A DNA stretch of 41,364 bases from Opitutus sp. GAS368 (GTDB lineage: Bacteria > Verrucomicrobiota > Verrucomicrobiia > Opitutales > UBA953), in the NCBI GenBank assembly GCA_943330755.2, contig CALQIY020000006.1, positions 1 through 41,364 on the forward strand. Reading direction: 5' to 3'. The notes under the pieces are model-generated. The model was not told the DNA's origin, searched no databases, and was given only the letters and a program-made list of their open reading frames with translations. Positions 16,406 through 25,289 of this stretch are shown piece after piece (the stretch's first letter is position 1; every line of letters begins with the position of its first letter). A program made the position numbers and the translations under genes.

Positions 16406-16750
16406 ATGAACCTCCAGCTCGTCCTCAAGTTCCTTCTCTCCGCAGCCGTCATCACGGGCGCCTCCGAGCTCGCCAAGCGCAACGTCTCGCTCGGCGCCCT
16501 CTTATGCGCGCTCCCGTTGACGAGCCTCTTGGTGATGATCTGGACATACGTCGAGACGGGTGACCAGGCGAAGGTCATCTCGCTGAACTGGTCGATCCTC
16601 GCCTACACCATCCCCTCGTTCGTCCTCTTCTTGGCCTTTCCGGTTTGCCTCCGTTGCGGGCTGAACTTCTGGCTCTCGCTCGTGCTTGCCTGCGCCGTCA
16701 CGGCCTTGACCTACAAGGCCTGCCAGCCGCTCCTCGATAAGGTCGCCTGA
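16406..16750 (+). CDS. DUF3147 family membrane protein
   Basis: A small integral membrane protein of 114 residues with about four membrane segments: 4-22, 28-47, 62-82 and 86-105. The opening NLQLVLKFLLSAAVITGASELAKRN and the LGALLCALPLTSLL segment match the DUF3147 pattern. The function is not known. It diverges from trpA and is followed by the tRNA-Leu gene on the same strand. Confidence 0.8.
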   Translation: MNLQLVLKFLLSAAVITGASELAKRNVSLGALLCALPLTSLLVMIWTYVETGDQAKVISLNWSILAYTIPSFVLFLAFPVCLRCGLNFWLSLVLACAVTALTYKACQPLLDKVA

Positions 16751-16799
16751 TTTTCTCGGATTGCCAAACGGGTGGCGGTGGCAAGTGTCCTGCCTGCCT

Positions 16800-16880
16800 G
16801 CCCAAGTGGTGGAACGGTATACACATCAGACTTAAAATCTGCCGCCGAAAGGCTTACCGGTTCGAGTCCGGTCTTGGGTA
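16800..16880 (+). tRNA. tRNA-Leu (anticodon UAA)
   Basis: An 81-nt class II tRNA. Acceptor arms GCCCAAG (16800-16806) and CTTGGGT (16873-16879) pair, with a G-U at the end, and A is the discriminator; CCA is not encoded. The anticodon loop CTTAAAA places TAA at 16833-16835. The long variable arm GCC-GAAA-GGC is as expected for leucine, and the T arm ACCGG/CCGGT holds TTCGAGT. The top pair of the anticodon stem is mismatched (T16826/C16842). It reads UUA codons, which are rare in this GC-rich DNA. Confidence 0.95.
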
Positions 16881-16898
16881 CGGCGCTCTTTCCGGCGC

Positions 16899-17603
16899 TC
16901 AGCGCTTCAGCGAGAACGGGTTGAAGTCCGTATGCTCGTCGTAGGCATCGACGCCTTCGGCTTGCTTCAGTTTCGCGCAGACGATGGTCGTGACGGGGGT
17001 CATGACGGCTTCGACGAGGACCTTGAAGAGCCAGTTGACGGTCATCACGGCGAGGAGCGTCGCGGGGCTCCAGAGGCCGAGGAACGCGAGGGGGTAGAAG
17101 ATCAGGCTGTCGACGCCTTGCCCGACGACGGTCGAGCCGATGAACCGGGCCCAGGGATGCCGTCCGCCCATGCGCACCTTCATCTTGGCGAGGACGTACG
17201 AGTTGAGGAAGTCGCCGACGCAGAAGGCCACGATGGAACCGAGCGCAATCCGCCAACCGCCACCGAAGCAGGTCTCGAGCGCCGGTTGGAGCTGCGCGCT
17301 GAAGGGTTCGTTCGGGCTAGCCGGCAACGCCAGGATCACCCAGGTCATGACCGTGGCGAAGAGCAGCGCGCCGAAGCCCGCCCAGATGACGCGGCGAGCC
17401 AAGGCGTAGCCATAGACCTCGGTGAGGATGTCGCCGAAGATGTAGGACAGCGGGAAGAAGAGGTTTCCGGCGCCGAACTGCGTCGGTCCCAGCAGGGGCA
17501 GGTCCAGCATGACGACCTTGGCTGGGCCGATGAGGTTCGAGCAGAGCAGCACGGCGACGAAGGCCCCTAGGATGAGGTCGTAGTAGCGGAAACTGCGCGT
17601 CAT
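16899..17603 (-). CDS. Queuosine precursor transporter (YhhQ family)
   Basis: An integral membrane protein of 234 residues with about six segments. It matches the YhhQ/COG1738 family of vitamin-precursor transporters that import preQ0/preQ1-type bases for queuosine synthesis. Diagnostic stretches include LDLPLLGPTQFGAGNLFFPLSYIFGDILTEVYGY and, in the second half, RIALGSIVAFCVGDFLNSY and GSTVVGQGVDSLIFYPLAF. The family is well supported; which base it carries here is not readable. It converges with the tRNA-Leu gene. A 195-nt leader precedes it, discussed under findings. Confidence 0.92.
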   Translation of the reverse strand: MTRSFRYYDLILGAFVAVLLCSNLIGPAKVVMLDLPLLGPTQFGAGNLFFPLSYIFGDILTEVYGYALARRVIWAGFGALLFATVMTWVILALPASPNEPFSAQLQPALETCFGGGWRIALGSIVAFCVGDFLNSYVLAKMKVRMGGRHPWARFIGSTVVGQGVDSLIFYPLAFLGLWSPATLLAVMTVNWLFKVLVEAVMTPVTTIVCAKLKQAEGVDAYDEHTDFNPFSLKR

Positions 17604-17798
17604 GGTCGGGATTTAGACGGTAACCCCCATAAATGCCAGCCGTTGCGATGATTTTTTGAGGCAATCGCCTTTGGGTGGGTTGGTGTGGTGTTGTCGGCAC
17701 ATGACGGTGAAAGGTGACTGCCCCTTTGGCTGGTTCCTGCTTTCTGTTGGGCATCTTGATGTTTGAGTCCTTGCGGTAAACTGCGATGAAGGCCTGCG

Positions 17799-18326
17799 AT
17801 GGAACACCCCAAGCCGAAACTCATTGTCATGTCGGGCTTGCCTGGTTGTGGCAAAAGTACGCTCGCCCGGCCGCTGGCCCGGGAGTTTTCAGCCTCACTC
17901 CTGTCGGTTGACCCCATCGAGTCGGCGATGCTCGTGGCTGGTCTTCCGAAAAGTTTTGAGACGGGCTATGCAGCGTATCTGGTGGCGGAAACGTTGGCCT
18001 CCGAGCTGCTCGGGCTTGGCCTGTCCGTCGTGGTCGACGCGGTGAACGCAGAGGAAGAAGGGAAGGCTCTCTGGCGGCGGCTGGCCGAACGGTACGGTGT
18101 AACCTTGGTTGTGATTGAGATGAAACTGGCGGACGTCGGGCTACACCGGGCGAGGGTCGAGGCGCGTGTGAGGGGACTGCCGGGTTTCTCTGAAGTGAGC
18201 TGGGAGCGGGTCGAAGTTCGTCGGAAGGCGTCTACCTCGTGGCGTGAGCCATCCCTGACGCTGGATGCCGTTAACCCTCCGGCGGAGAACTTAAAACAGG
18301 CAATCCAGCATATCCGCGCGGCTTAA
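17799..18326 (+). CDS. Small P-loop kinase-like ATPase
   Basis: A cytoplasmic protein of 175 residues. The Walker A motif GLPGCGKST is at 13-21; SVDPIES follows where such kinases have a DxI/E element, and LSVVVDAVNAEEE resembles the Walker B/substrate strand. An Arg-rich lid region (LHRARVEARVRG) is near 120-135. The shape fits the AAA_33/zeta-toxin-like group of small-molecule kinases. The substrate is not readable. It has no partner gene on its strand: the queuosine transporter diverges from it and the SGNH esterase converges with it. Confidence 0.78.
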   Translation: MEHPKPKLIVMSGLPGCGKSTLARPLAREFSASLLSVDPIESAMLVAGLPKSFETGYAAYLVAETLASELLGLGLSVVVDAVNAEEEGKALWRRLAERYGVTLVVIEMKLADVGLHRARVEARVRGLPGFSEVSWERVEVRRKASTSWREPSLTLDAVNPPAENLKQAIQHIRAA

Positions 18327-18352
18327 GCGGGGGCGGGCGTTAGTCGTAAAGA

Positions 18353-19033
18353 CTATTTCCAGTATTCCCGGACGACCCGTTCCCACTCATCGGCCAGGAG
18401 TTGGTGGCCGCGGTAAGTGGGGTGGACGGTGTCCCAGACCCAATAGTCATCGGCAGTCTTGGTCGCGGCGTCGTCGAAGAGTTTCTGTAGTCGCACTAAA
18501 GCGGCCCCGTGCTTCTGGGCGAGTTTGGCGACGATGGCTTGGCGGGCGACGATGCCCTCGGGGACAGGCTTGCCGGGATGGCGGACGAAGGGTTCCAGCA
18601 GCACCAACTTGAGCTTGGGGTTCTGGGCGCGAGCGTCGGTCAGGAGCTTGTCGTAAGTCGCTTCGTAGGCCTCTAGCGCCACGTTCCGGCTCTGGTCGTT
18701 CACGCCGATCATGATCGAAAGGAGGGTGGGCTTGAGCGCGAGGGTGTCTTTGGCCCAGCGCTTCTCCAGGTCGAGCACGGTGTTGCCGCTCACCCCGCGG
18801 TTATAGAAATCCAGTTTCCGTTCGGGGAAGGCCGCTCCATGGCGGGCCGCGATGATGAACGCGTACCCATGACCAAGGATGTGGTTCTGGTCGGCCGAGC
18901 GCCCGCGATTGCCGTCGGTGATGGAGTCGCCTTGGAAGAGGACGCGCTCATTTGGCCCAAAGGCCGGGATGGGTTCGACCGCCGCCAGCACGAGGGCGTA
19001 GAGGCAGGCGAGAACCGAGAGGGACTTCTTCAT
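18353..19033 (-). CDS. Exported SGNH/GDSL-type esterase
   Basis: A secreted hydrolase of 226 residues with a signal peptide (first 18 or so residues). All four blocks are canonical: LFQGDSITDGNRG (Ser37), NRGVSGN, IGVND (109-113) and DTVHP (Asp201, His204). The GDSI/GVND style is shared with carbohydrate acetyl esterases, so deacylation of a glycan is likely. It starts 4 nt after the DUF1552 gene and is probably the last gene of the ten-gene exported cluster that begins at 32979. Confidence 0.9.
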   Translation of the reverse strand: MKKSLSVLACLYALVLAAVEPIPAFGPNERVLFQGDSITDGNRGRSADQNHILGHGYAFIIAARHGAAFPERKLDFYNRGVSGNTVLDLEKRWAKDTLALKPTLLSIMIGVNDQSRNVALEAYEATYDKLLTDARAQNPKLKLVLLEPFVRHPGKPVPEGIVARQAIVAKLAQKHGAALVRLQKLFDDAATKTADDYWVWDTVHPTYRGHQLLADEWERVVREYWK

Positions 19034-19037
19034 CGAA

Positions 19038-20408
19038 TTAACCCAACTGCAGGACGCCCGTGCTGTCGCCGAATTGCGTCTTCTTCACGCCCATGCGCTG
19101 AAGCAGGGCGAGGTGCAGGTTGCACATCGGGGTCTTCTTCGGGGAGATGATTCGACGGCCCGAGCGGATCGTCCCGGCGCCGCCGCCCGCCAAGATCAAC
19201 GGGAGGTCGTCGATGTCGTGTTTATTGCCATCGCGGATGGAGCAGCCGAAGAGGATCTGGCTGTTCTCGAGGACGTTGGTCTCGCCTTCCTTGAGCGACT
19301 GCAGGCGTTCGCAGAGGTAGGCGAACTGCGCGATGTTCCACTCGATGATCTTGCTGTATTGGAGCAGGTTGTCCGGGTTGTTCTCGTGGTGCGAGATGCC
19401 GTGCCAGTAGGTCTTGACGCCGTCGAGGAAGTCGAAGCGACGACCGGACTGCGCATCGCCGATCATGAACGTGCTGATGCGGGTGGAGTCGGACCAGAAG
19501 GCGAGCGCGAGGATGTCGAGCATCTGCTTCACGTGCTCGCGGTGGTCGGTCGGGATGCCCGGGCCGGGGCGGGGAAGGTCGTAGCGGCCGGCGTTGATCC
19601 AGCGCTTCTGCGGCTTCAGCGTGTTCTCGAGGCGCTTCTCGACGGCGCGGACCGACTCCATGTATTCGTCGAGCTTCACGCGGTCGGCCGAGCTGATCTT
19701 GCCCTTGATGAGCCACGCATCCTCGCTGACCGCATCGAGGACGCTGAGGTCGTCGCGTTGGAGGGCGTTGGTGACGGCGGCTTGGTTGGGGTTGAAGCCC
19801 GAGACGACAGGCGCGGCGGAGGCCGTGCGGAAGAGGCGGTCGAAGGCGAGCTGGGGAACGATCTCCTTCGGGACGGGGGTGTGCGGGTCGCGCCACGACA
19901 GGTGCGATCCGTAGAGCATGGCGAAACCACCGCCGGCGTTGTCGACGCCCGACCGCGTGGGCTCGAGGCCGAGTTCGAAGCTCGGGAGCGGCGTCTGATT
20001 GCCCACCTCGGCCGCCATGACCTGGTCGGCGGAGATGCCCCCGACGTCGATGTCGCTGCCGGCGTTGCGCTTCACGAAGCCGCCGTGCAACCAGGCGGGC
20101 ACCTTGGGCCAGTGGCCGTTACGTCCCGCCGTCCGCTGGTTGGTCAGGTTTTCCAGGAGGATGATTTTATCCTTAACGTTTTTAAAAGCCTGGAGCGAAG
20201 GGGAGAGCTCGAACTGCTCGGCATTGCCCGCGGGGCGCCAGCGCTTCTCATGCACCCCGTTGGGCATGAAGAAGAACGCGGAGCGCAGGGGAGGCTTGGC
20301 GAGGCGTTGTTCAGCCTTCGCCTGCGGTACCATGGCTTCCATGAGCGGCAAAGCCAGCGCGGCGCCGCAACCGCGGAGCATCGTTCGTCTGGAAATGGGG
20401 CGGAACAT
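19038..20408 (-). CDS. Tat-exported DUF1552 protein
   Basis: A protein of 456 residues with a clear twin-arginine signal (SRRTMLRGCGAALALPLMEAM). The mature part matches DUF1552: FFMPNGVHEKRWRPAG near residue 46, NLTNQRTAGRNGHWPK, SADQVMAAEVGNQTPLPSFELGLEP and the C-terminal FMIGDAQSGRRFD and GNKHDIDDLPLILAGG segments. The function of the family is unknown; it is found in PVC bacteria and myxobacteria next to DUF1592 proteins, as here. It lies 56 nt downstream of the DUF1592 gene. Its start is preceded by CTTCCCC. Confidence 0.92.
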   Translation of the reverse strand: MFRPISRRTMLRGCGAALALPLMEAMVPQAKAEQRLAKPPLRSAFFFMPNGVHEKRWRPAGNAEQFELSPSLQAFKNVKDKIILLENLTNQRTAGRNGHWPKVPAWLHGGFVKRNAGSDIDVGGISADQVMAAEVGNQTPLPSFELGLEPTRSGVDNAGGGFAMLYGSHLSWRDPHTPVPKEIVPQLAFDRLFRTASAAPVVSGFNPNQAAVTNALQRDDLSVLDAVSEDAWLIKGKISSADRVKLDEYMESVRAVEKRLENTLKPQKRWINAGRYDLPRPGPGIPTDHREHVKQMLDILALAFWSDSTRISTFMIGDAQSGRRFDFLDGVKTYWHGISHHENNPDNLLQYSKIIEWNIAQFAYLCERLQSLKEGETNVLENSQILFGCSIRDGNKHDIDDLPLILAGGGAGTIRSGRRIISPKKTPMCNLHLALLQRMGVKKTQFGDSTGVLQLG

Positions 20409-20464
20409 GGGGAAGCGGGTTTACGTTGATGGCAGGCTTAGGGAAGGCAAAGCCGAAGCATCGG

Positions 20465-22765
20465 TTATTTGGCCGGTTTTTCGGCTTTGACGGGCTTGTG
20501 GGTTTTGGTCCCAAGCTCGGCCAATGCGTTGCGGTTACGGAAGGGGGTGCTGAGGATGACCTCCTCCAAGAGCGTCTGGGCCTTGAAGTCGTTGGCTTCG
20601 AGCCGGTCGACGATGGCTTCGATGGTGCCGTCATCACGGTCACCCAAACTACGGCCGAGGGCATACCCCAGCATCTTGTTGGTGGTCTGCCGGGCGAAGT
20701 CTCGTTTCCGCTCGAGGATGAGTTTCTTGAAGCCAGCGATGCCATCGAAGGCCTTGCCTTCGGCGGTCTTGCCCGAGGCGTCGATGGGCTTGCCCTTTTC
20801 GTCCACGTCCCGCCACCGGCCGATGCGGTCATAATGCTCGAACGAGAAGCCGATCGGGTCGATGACGTTGTGGCAGGCCGCGCAAGTGGGGTCGGCGCGG
20901 TGCAACGCGAGCTTATCGCGCAGGGAGAGCTGGGACTTGTTCTTGCCGCCGGCGTTATCGAGCGAGGGGATGTTCGGCGGCGGGGCGGGGACGGGCGTGC
21001 CGAGCAGCGTGCCGAGCACCCACGATCCACGGAGCACGGGGCTGGTGCGAGTTCCCGGCGAGGTCAGCATCTGCACGGCACCGAGACCGAGGACACCGCC
21101 GCGCCGGCCGTCGGTGATGTCCACTCGGCGGAAGGCGTTCCCCTCGACGCCCGTGATGCCGTAATACTTGGCGAGGCGTGCGTTCAGGAACGTATAGTCG
21201 GCCGAAATGAGCTCCAGCAGGCTGCGGTTTTCTTTGATGAGGTAGTTCGTCAGCGCGAGGGTTTCGGCCCGGAGGTCATCGCCGATCTCTTTCGTGTAGA
21301 TGCCTTTGGAGTCCTTGGCTTCGGGCGTGGCGGGAACGGTTTCGCCGACGGCCTTGGTGCCGAGCCACTGCTCGGTGAAGCCCTTCAGGAAGGATGCCGA
21401 CTTCGGGTCGGCCAGCATGCGCTTGAGTTGGGCCTTGAGGGTCGTCGGGTTGTTCAGTTGGCCGGCATCCGCCAGCGCGTTGAGTTCGGCGTCGGGCGTC
21501 GTGTTCCACAGGAAGAACGACAGGCGGACGGCCAGTTCATGGTCCGTCACGGGCTTGATGCCGGACTCCGCGTGGTCCTTTTCGATCCGGAAGAGGAAGC
21601 GGGAGGAGACGAGCACGGCTTTCAGCGCGAGCTTCATGGACGTCTCGAAGTTCTCTCCGCGGGCGGCGGAGCGATCGAAGAGGGCGAGGTTCTTTTCGAT
21701 GTCGGCCGCGGTCACCGGGGTGCGGTAGGCCAGCCGGGTGAACTTGAGGAGCAGCACGGCGGCGGCTTGGCGTTTTTCCGCGGCGCTCTTGCCGGCCAAG
21801 GAGGCGGTGCTGACCTCACCCAGCAGCCGACGATTGGCTTCCTGGCGCTCGGGGGTGATTTCCTTCGGTTTGTCGGCCAGATGGATTTCGGTGACCTCCG
21901 CCTCGCCTTGCGTGGAGGCCAGGGTGAGGCGATGCGAGCCGCGGAAGAGCTGCAGTTGGATTTGGGTCGGTTTGGCGTTGTCGACCGTGAAGCGCTGGGC
22001 GGCGATGCCGTCGACCTTCAGTTCGAGCATCGCCGGTTGGGCCTGCGTGGAGCGGGCCGACACCGTCACCGTGTGGGGGGCCGACATCGTCACCGGAAAG
22101 AAGATGGACGCTTCGGTGCCGGGTTTGAGCTGGGCGGAGGCCCCGCCTTCGAAGTCGGCCGGCTTGAAGCTGCGTTTGGTCGCGGGGACGATGATGGCTT
22201 CATCGAGGATGGCCTCAGCCGCGTCCAGGTAGCGCTCCATCAGGATGACCGGCAGGTAGAGCGTCTCGCCATTGTTGTCAAAGCCCTCACCGCCACCGCC
22301 GTCGGACGGGAACGTCTGTGAGAACTTCATTTTGAGCCCCAAGAGGTCGCGGATGGTGTTGTCGTATTCCAGGCGATTGAGGCGACGGGCGGTCACGGCA
22401 CCCGCGTAGGGCCCCATCTCCTTGGCCGATTCGCGGAGCACCCGCTCCAGCCAGTCGGCGACCTTGCGGCGGTCTTCCTCGCTCGGTTGCTCCTCTTTGG
22501 CGGGCGGCATCGTGCGGTTGCGCAATTGCGCGACCGTGCTGCGCAGGTTGCCGCGCTGCGCATGGATTTGGGACAACTCCTTGACCGACAGGAAATCCAC
22601 TTCCTTGCCGGCCTTGTGGCATTCCTGGCAGAAGGAGGTCAGGATGGGGCGGATCTCCGATTTATAATAAGCCGCGTCCTGCTCGGAAATCGCGGTCAGG
22701 CTCGCGGCGGCTCCGAGGAGCAGCGCGGCGCTGAAAATCCGGGATGGAGCGAGACTCACGGTCAC
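20465..22765 (-). CDS. Exported DUF1592-family c-type cytochrome protein
   Basis: A 766-residue exported protein with two c-type haem motifs: CQECH (46-50), followed by MPPAKEE near 86, and CAACH in the C-terminal part with NVIDPIGF behind it. Between them is the usual DUF1587-DUF1595-DUF1592-DUF1588-DUF1585 series: NRLEYDNTIRDLLG near 125, VRLSFFLWNTTPD near 400, RRGGVLGLG and SPVLRGSWVLGTLLG near 580. A region of about 100 residues near 210-310 looks like a carbohydrate-binding beta domain. The role is unknown; electron transfer is plausible. GTG start, 3 nt after the sulfatase stop; it precedes the Tat-exported DUF1552 gene. Confidence 0.92.
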   Translation of the reverse strand: MTVSLAPSRIFSAALLLGAAASLTAISEQDAAYYKSEIRPILTSFCQECHKAGKEVDFLSVKELSQIHAQRGNLRSTVAQLRNRTMPPAKEEQPSEEDRRKVADWLERVLRESAKEMGPYAGAVTARRLNRLEYDNTIRDLLGLKMKFSQTFPSDGGGGEGFDNNGETLYLPVILMERYLDAAEAILDEAIIVPATKRSFKPADFEGGASAQLKPGTEASIFFPVTMSAPHTVTVSARSTQAQPAMLELKVDGIAAQRFTVDNAKPTQIQLQLFRGSHRLTLASTQGEAEVTEIHLADKPKEITPERQEANRRLLGEVSTASLAGKSAAEKRQAAAVLLLKFTRLAYRTPVTAADIEKNLALFDRSAARGENFETSMKLALKAVLVSSRFLFRIEKDHAESGIKPVTDHELAVRLSFFLWNTTPDAELNALADAGQLNNPTTLKAQLKRMLADPKSASFLKGFTEQWLGTKAVGETVPATPEAKDSKGIYTKEIGDDLRAETLALTNYLIKENRSLLELISADYTFLNARLAKYYGITGVEGNAFRRVDITDGRRGGVLGLGAVQMLTSPGTRTSPVLRGSWVLGTLLGTPVPAPPPNIPSLDNAGGKNKSQLSLRDKLALHRADPTCAACHNVIDPIGFSFEHYDRIGRWRDVDEKGKPIDASGKTAEGKAFDGIAGFKKLILERKRDFARQTTNKMLGYALGRSLGDRDDGTIEAIVDRLEANDFKAQTLLEEVILSTPFRNRNALAELGTKTHKPVKAEKPAK

Positions 22766-22768
22766 AGG

Positions 22769-24391
22769 TCACTTCGCTTTCTTCACCGCCGCCTTAGCCT
22801 TGGCTCGCGGTTGCGTATCCTGGGTCAGTTGGGCGAGGGCGATGGTGTCATCGGTCTGCTTCTGCCAGAGGGCCGACAGTTCCTTGACCTTATCGGGCAT
22901 CTTGGCCGCAAGGTCGTTCTGCTCGGCGCGGTCGGTGCGGAGGTCGTAGAGGCTCCAAGGTTGGTCCTTGGCCGCCACCAGTTTCCAGTCGCCGACGCGG
23001 ATGGCCTTGTTGCCTTCATGCAGCCACCAGAGGCTCTCGCGTTCGATCGCGATGTCCTTGGCGAAAGCCGGCACGAGGCTCTTGCCGGGGGCGGCGGGGA
23101 TCGGCTGGCCTTGCCATTCCTTCGGCTTGGTCGTGCCCGTCAGTTCCAGCAGGGTGGGGACGATGTCGACGATGTGGGCGGGCGTTTCCCGGAGCTCGCC
23201 GTGGGCGGCGATGCCCGCGGGCCAGTGTGCGATGAGCGGCGTGCTGATGCCGCCCTCGTGCACCCAGGTCTTATGGAGGCGGTGCGGCGTGTTGCAGGCG
23301 CTGGAGAAGCCGGGCCCGAGGCAGAGGTAGCTGGCGGCGCTGCCCATCGGGGCCTGCGGGTCATGGCCACCGTCGCGCACCATGATCTCGGCGCTCGCGC
23401 CATTGTCGGAGGCGAAGAGGATGAGCGTATTCTCGTACACGCCCATGGCCTTGAGTTGGGCGATGAGCCGACCGATGTCTTGGTCCATGCGGTCGACCAT
23501 CGCGGCATGGATGGCCATCTTCGTGGCCTGGAAGCGACGTTGTTCGGCGGTCAATTCGGACCAAGGCAATGGCCGGTTGATCTCGCCCGCGCCCAGCTTC
23601 TCGATCGCGGCGGGGAAGGCATACGGCGGCCCCACCTCGCGCTCGAGGGGCGATAGCGTCGTCTTGGTCAGCCCCATCTTCTGTTGGCGGGCGAAGCGGG
23701 CGGCGCGCATGGCCTCCCAGCCGTCGAGGTACTTGTCGCGGTACTTGGCGATATCCTCGGGGAGCGCGTGGAGGGGGAAGTGCGGGGCGATATAGGCCAC
23801 GTAATGGAAGAACGGCTTATCCTTGTGGTTGGCGGCATGGTCCTTCAGGCAATCGAGCGCGTGGTCCGTCGTCGCCGTCGTCGCGTAGTAGTCCTTCTCG
23901 TCGGCAGGGACTTTGACCGGAACGTCATCGATCGAATTGCCGCGGGCGGTGAAGAAGTTCCCTTGGTTCTGCATGTTCAGCGAACGGTCGAAGCCGGCGG
24001 GGATGATCTTGCCGTCGATGTGCCACTTGCCGCTGTGGTAGTTGCGGTAGCCCGCGGTACGGAGGAACTCCGGGAGTAAGCGGGCCCAGGACTGCCGGAC
24101 CCCTTGGGCGCCGCCGCCGAGGCTCGGCAAGGCGTCGCGATGGATCTGTTGGGCGTAGTAACCGGAGAGCAGGGCGCTGCGCGAAGGCCAGCAACGAGCC
24201 GTGTTGTAGAATTGGGTGAAGCGCAGCCCTTGCTGGGCGAGCGCGTCGAGGTTCGGCGTCGCGATCTCACCACCGTAGCTGCCGATGTCCGAGTAGCCGA
24301 GGTCGTCCGCGAGGATGAGGACGACGTTGGGGCGCTGGGGGGCGGCCAGGGCCGTGAGGGTGGCGAACAACAGGGTCAGCAGGGGGCGCAT
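22769..24391 (-). CDS. Exported sulfatase (arylsulfatase family)
   Basis: A sulfatase of 540 residues with a Sec signal peptide (MRPLLTLLFATLTALA). The formylglycine site is canonical, CWPSR (67-71), and SGKWHIDGK (120-128) carries the Lys and His expected there. ADDLGYSD (28-35) and ASDNGASAE give the metal site. It should hydrolyse a sulfate ester after maturation by a formylglycine-generating enzyme, which is not in this window. The C-terminus is a Lys/Ala-rich tail (AKAKAAVKKAK). Its start is preceded by CTCACCCC. It leads the DUF1592-DUF1552-SGNH end of the cluster. Confidence 0.93.
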   Translation of the reverse strand: MRPLLTLLFATLTALAAPQRPNVVLILADDLGYSDIGSYGGEIATPNLDALAQQGLRFTQFYNTARCWPSRSALLSGYYAQQIHRDALPSLGGGAQGVRQSWARLLPEFLRTAGYRNYHSGKWHIDGKIIPAGFDRSLNMQNQGNFFTARGNSIDDVPVKVPADEKDYYATTATTDHALDCLKDHAANHKDKPFFHYVAYIAPHFPLHALPEDIAKYRDKYLDGWEAMRAARFARQQKMGLTKTTLSPLEREVGPPYAFPAAIEKLGAGEINRPLPWSELTAEQRRFQATKMAIHAAMVDRMDQDIGRLIAQLKAMGVYENTLILFASDNGASAEIMVRDGGHDPQAPMGSAASYLCLGPGFSSACNTPHRLHKTWVHEGGISTPLIAHWPAGIAAHGELRETPAHIVDIVPTLLELTGTTKPKEWQGQPIPAAPGKSLVPAFAKDIAIERESLWWLHEGNKAIRVGDWKLVAAKDQPWSLYDLRTDRAEQNDLAAKMPDKVKELSALWQKQTDDTIALAQLTQDTQPRAKAKAAVKKAK

Positions 24392-24441
24392 GGGGTGAGC
24401 ACAGATTCAGGCGAAACCCCAGCCGGTGCAAAGACGGAAAT

Positions 24442-24473
24442 GGGGTCAGACCCCATTAATGGAGTCTGACCCC
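24442..24473. repeat. Long palindrome GGGGTCAGACCCC / GGAGTCTGACCCC
   Basis: Arms 24442-24454 and 24461-24473 pair at 12 of 13 positions, and the ATTAAT between them can pair further. The left arm is itself a palindrome (GGGGTC-A-GACCCC). It sits in the 104-nt gap between the DUF1080 gene and the second sulfatase. Similar words occur near REP-associated transposase elements in many bacteria; this family link is from memory and not tested. It may be a dispersed repeat or act as a processing or termination site inside the operon. Confidence 0.6.
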
Positions 24474-24495
24474 GCTGGCCCGGTTGGTCCGGCGA

Positions 24496-25284
24496 TTACT
24501 TCGTGGCCGGGGCCTTCTTGGCGGGTGCGGTCTTGCCCTGGGCGCTGACGACCTTGGGCTTGTCGATTTTCTTCGACCCGGCGGGGAGGGTGGCCTCGTC
24601 GAAGGGAAGGACGGCGCTGTCCGTCAGGACCTTGAGTAGGACCTGCTTCACGTAGGTCTTATGGGGGTTGCCGGCATGGAGTTGGATGGCGATGAGGCCT
24701 TCGAGTGCCCGAGCCTTCTCGTCATGGTCGATGAAGACCGAAGTCGTCTGGCCGTTGACCTTGTGCTCGAGGCGGTTGCCGCGCGCGATGACCGTGAACT
24801 CGTTGTATTGGGAGATGTCGACCTGCACGCGCGGGCGTTCGCCGACCTGCCAGCGCTGGCCGGTCGGGTCCATGACCACGTCGACGCCGTTGTAGCCGAA
24901 GATGCCGCGGCCGCGTTCCTCGTAAGTCATCGCCGTATGGACGTCGGTCGGGTGGACGTCGCATTGGTAGCCGAGGATCGTCCAGGGCGTCACCTCGGGC
25001 AGGCGGCGGCTGCGGTATTGGATGCCGGAGTTGTTGTCGCCGACCACCTTGACCGTCGCGCGGAGTTCGAAGTCCTTGGCCTTGCCGTTCCAGATGAGGA
25101 ACGAATTCGTCTTCGGTTTACCGACCACGCTCGTGCCGACGATCACGCCATCCGCGACGGCCCAGAGCCCCGGCTCGCCGTCCCAGCCGGAGAGGTCCTT
25201 GCCGTTGAAGAGGGGCGTGAAGCCGTCCTGGGCGAAGGTCGGCGTGGCCAGTTGCAGCAGGAGGAAGGCGAGGAGGAGGCGCAT
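24496..25284 (-). CDS. Exported DUF1080 (3-keto-disaccharide hydrolase-like) protein
   Basis: A secreted protein of 262 residues with a signal peptide (MRLLLAFLLLQLATPTFA). The DUF1080 marks are plain: FTPLFNGKDLSGWDG (22-36), then the beta-rich core with NNSGIQYRSR and GYQCDVHP, and QYNEFTVIARGNRLEHKVNG. The fold is ConA/LamG-like, and several members are known or suspected 3-keto-glycoside hydrolases. The last 30 residues form a Lys/Pro/Ala tail (TAPAKKAPATK). It begins 5 nt after the SMP-30-like gene and probably shares its transcript. Confidence 0.9.
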   Translation of the reverse strand: MRLLLAFLLLQLATPTFAQDGFTPLFNGKDLSGWDGEPGLWAVADGVIVGTSVVGKPKTNSFLIWNGKAKDFELRATVKVVGDNNSGIQYRSRRLPEVTPWTILGYQCDVHPTDVHTAMTYEERGRGIFGYNGVDVVMDPTGQRWQVGERPRVQVDISQYNEFTVIARGNRLEHKVNGQTTSVFIDHDEKARALEGLIAIQLHAGNPHKTYVKQVLLKVLTDSAVLPFDEATLPAGSKKIDKPKVVSAQGKTAPAKKAPATK

Positions 25285-25289
25285 CGAGG

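Noticed and set aside
16881-16900. Direct repeat CGGCGCTC x2 after the tRNA as an integration site
   Set aside because: Only 8 bp, not a copy of the tRNA 3' end, and no integrase or element nearby.
17600-17917. Minus-strand frame across the transporter leader
   Set aside because: Overlaps the P-loop kinase gene antisense and has no recognisable content.
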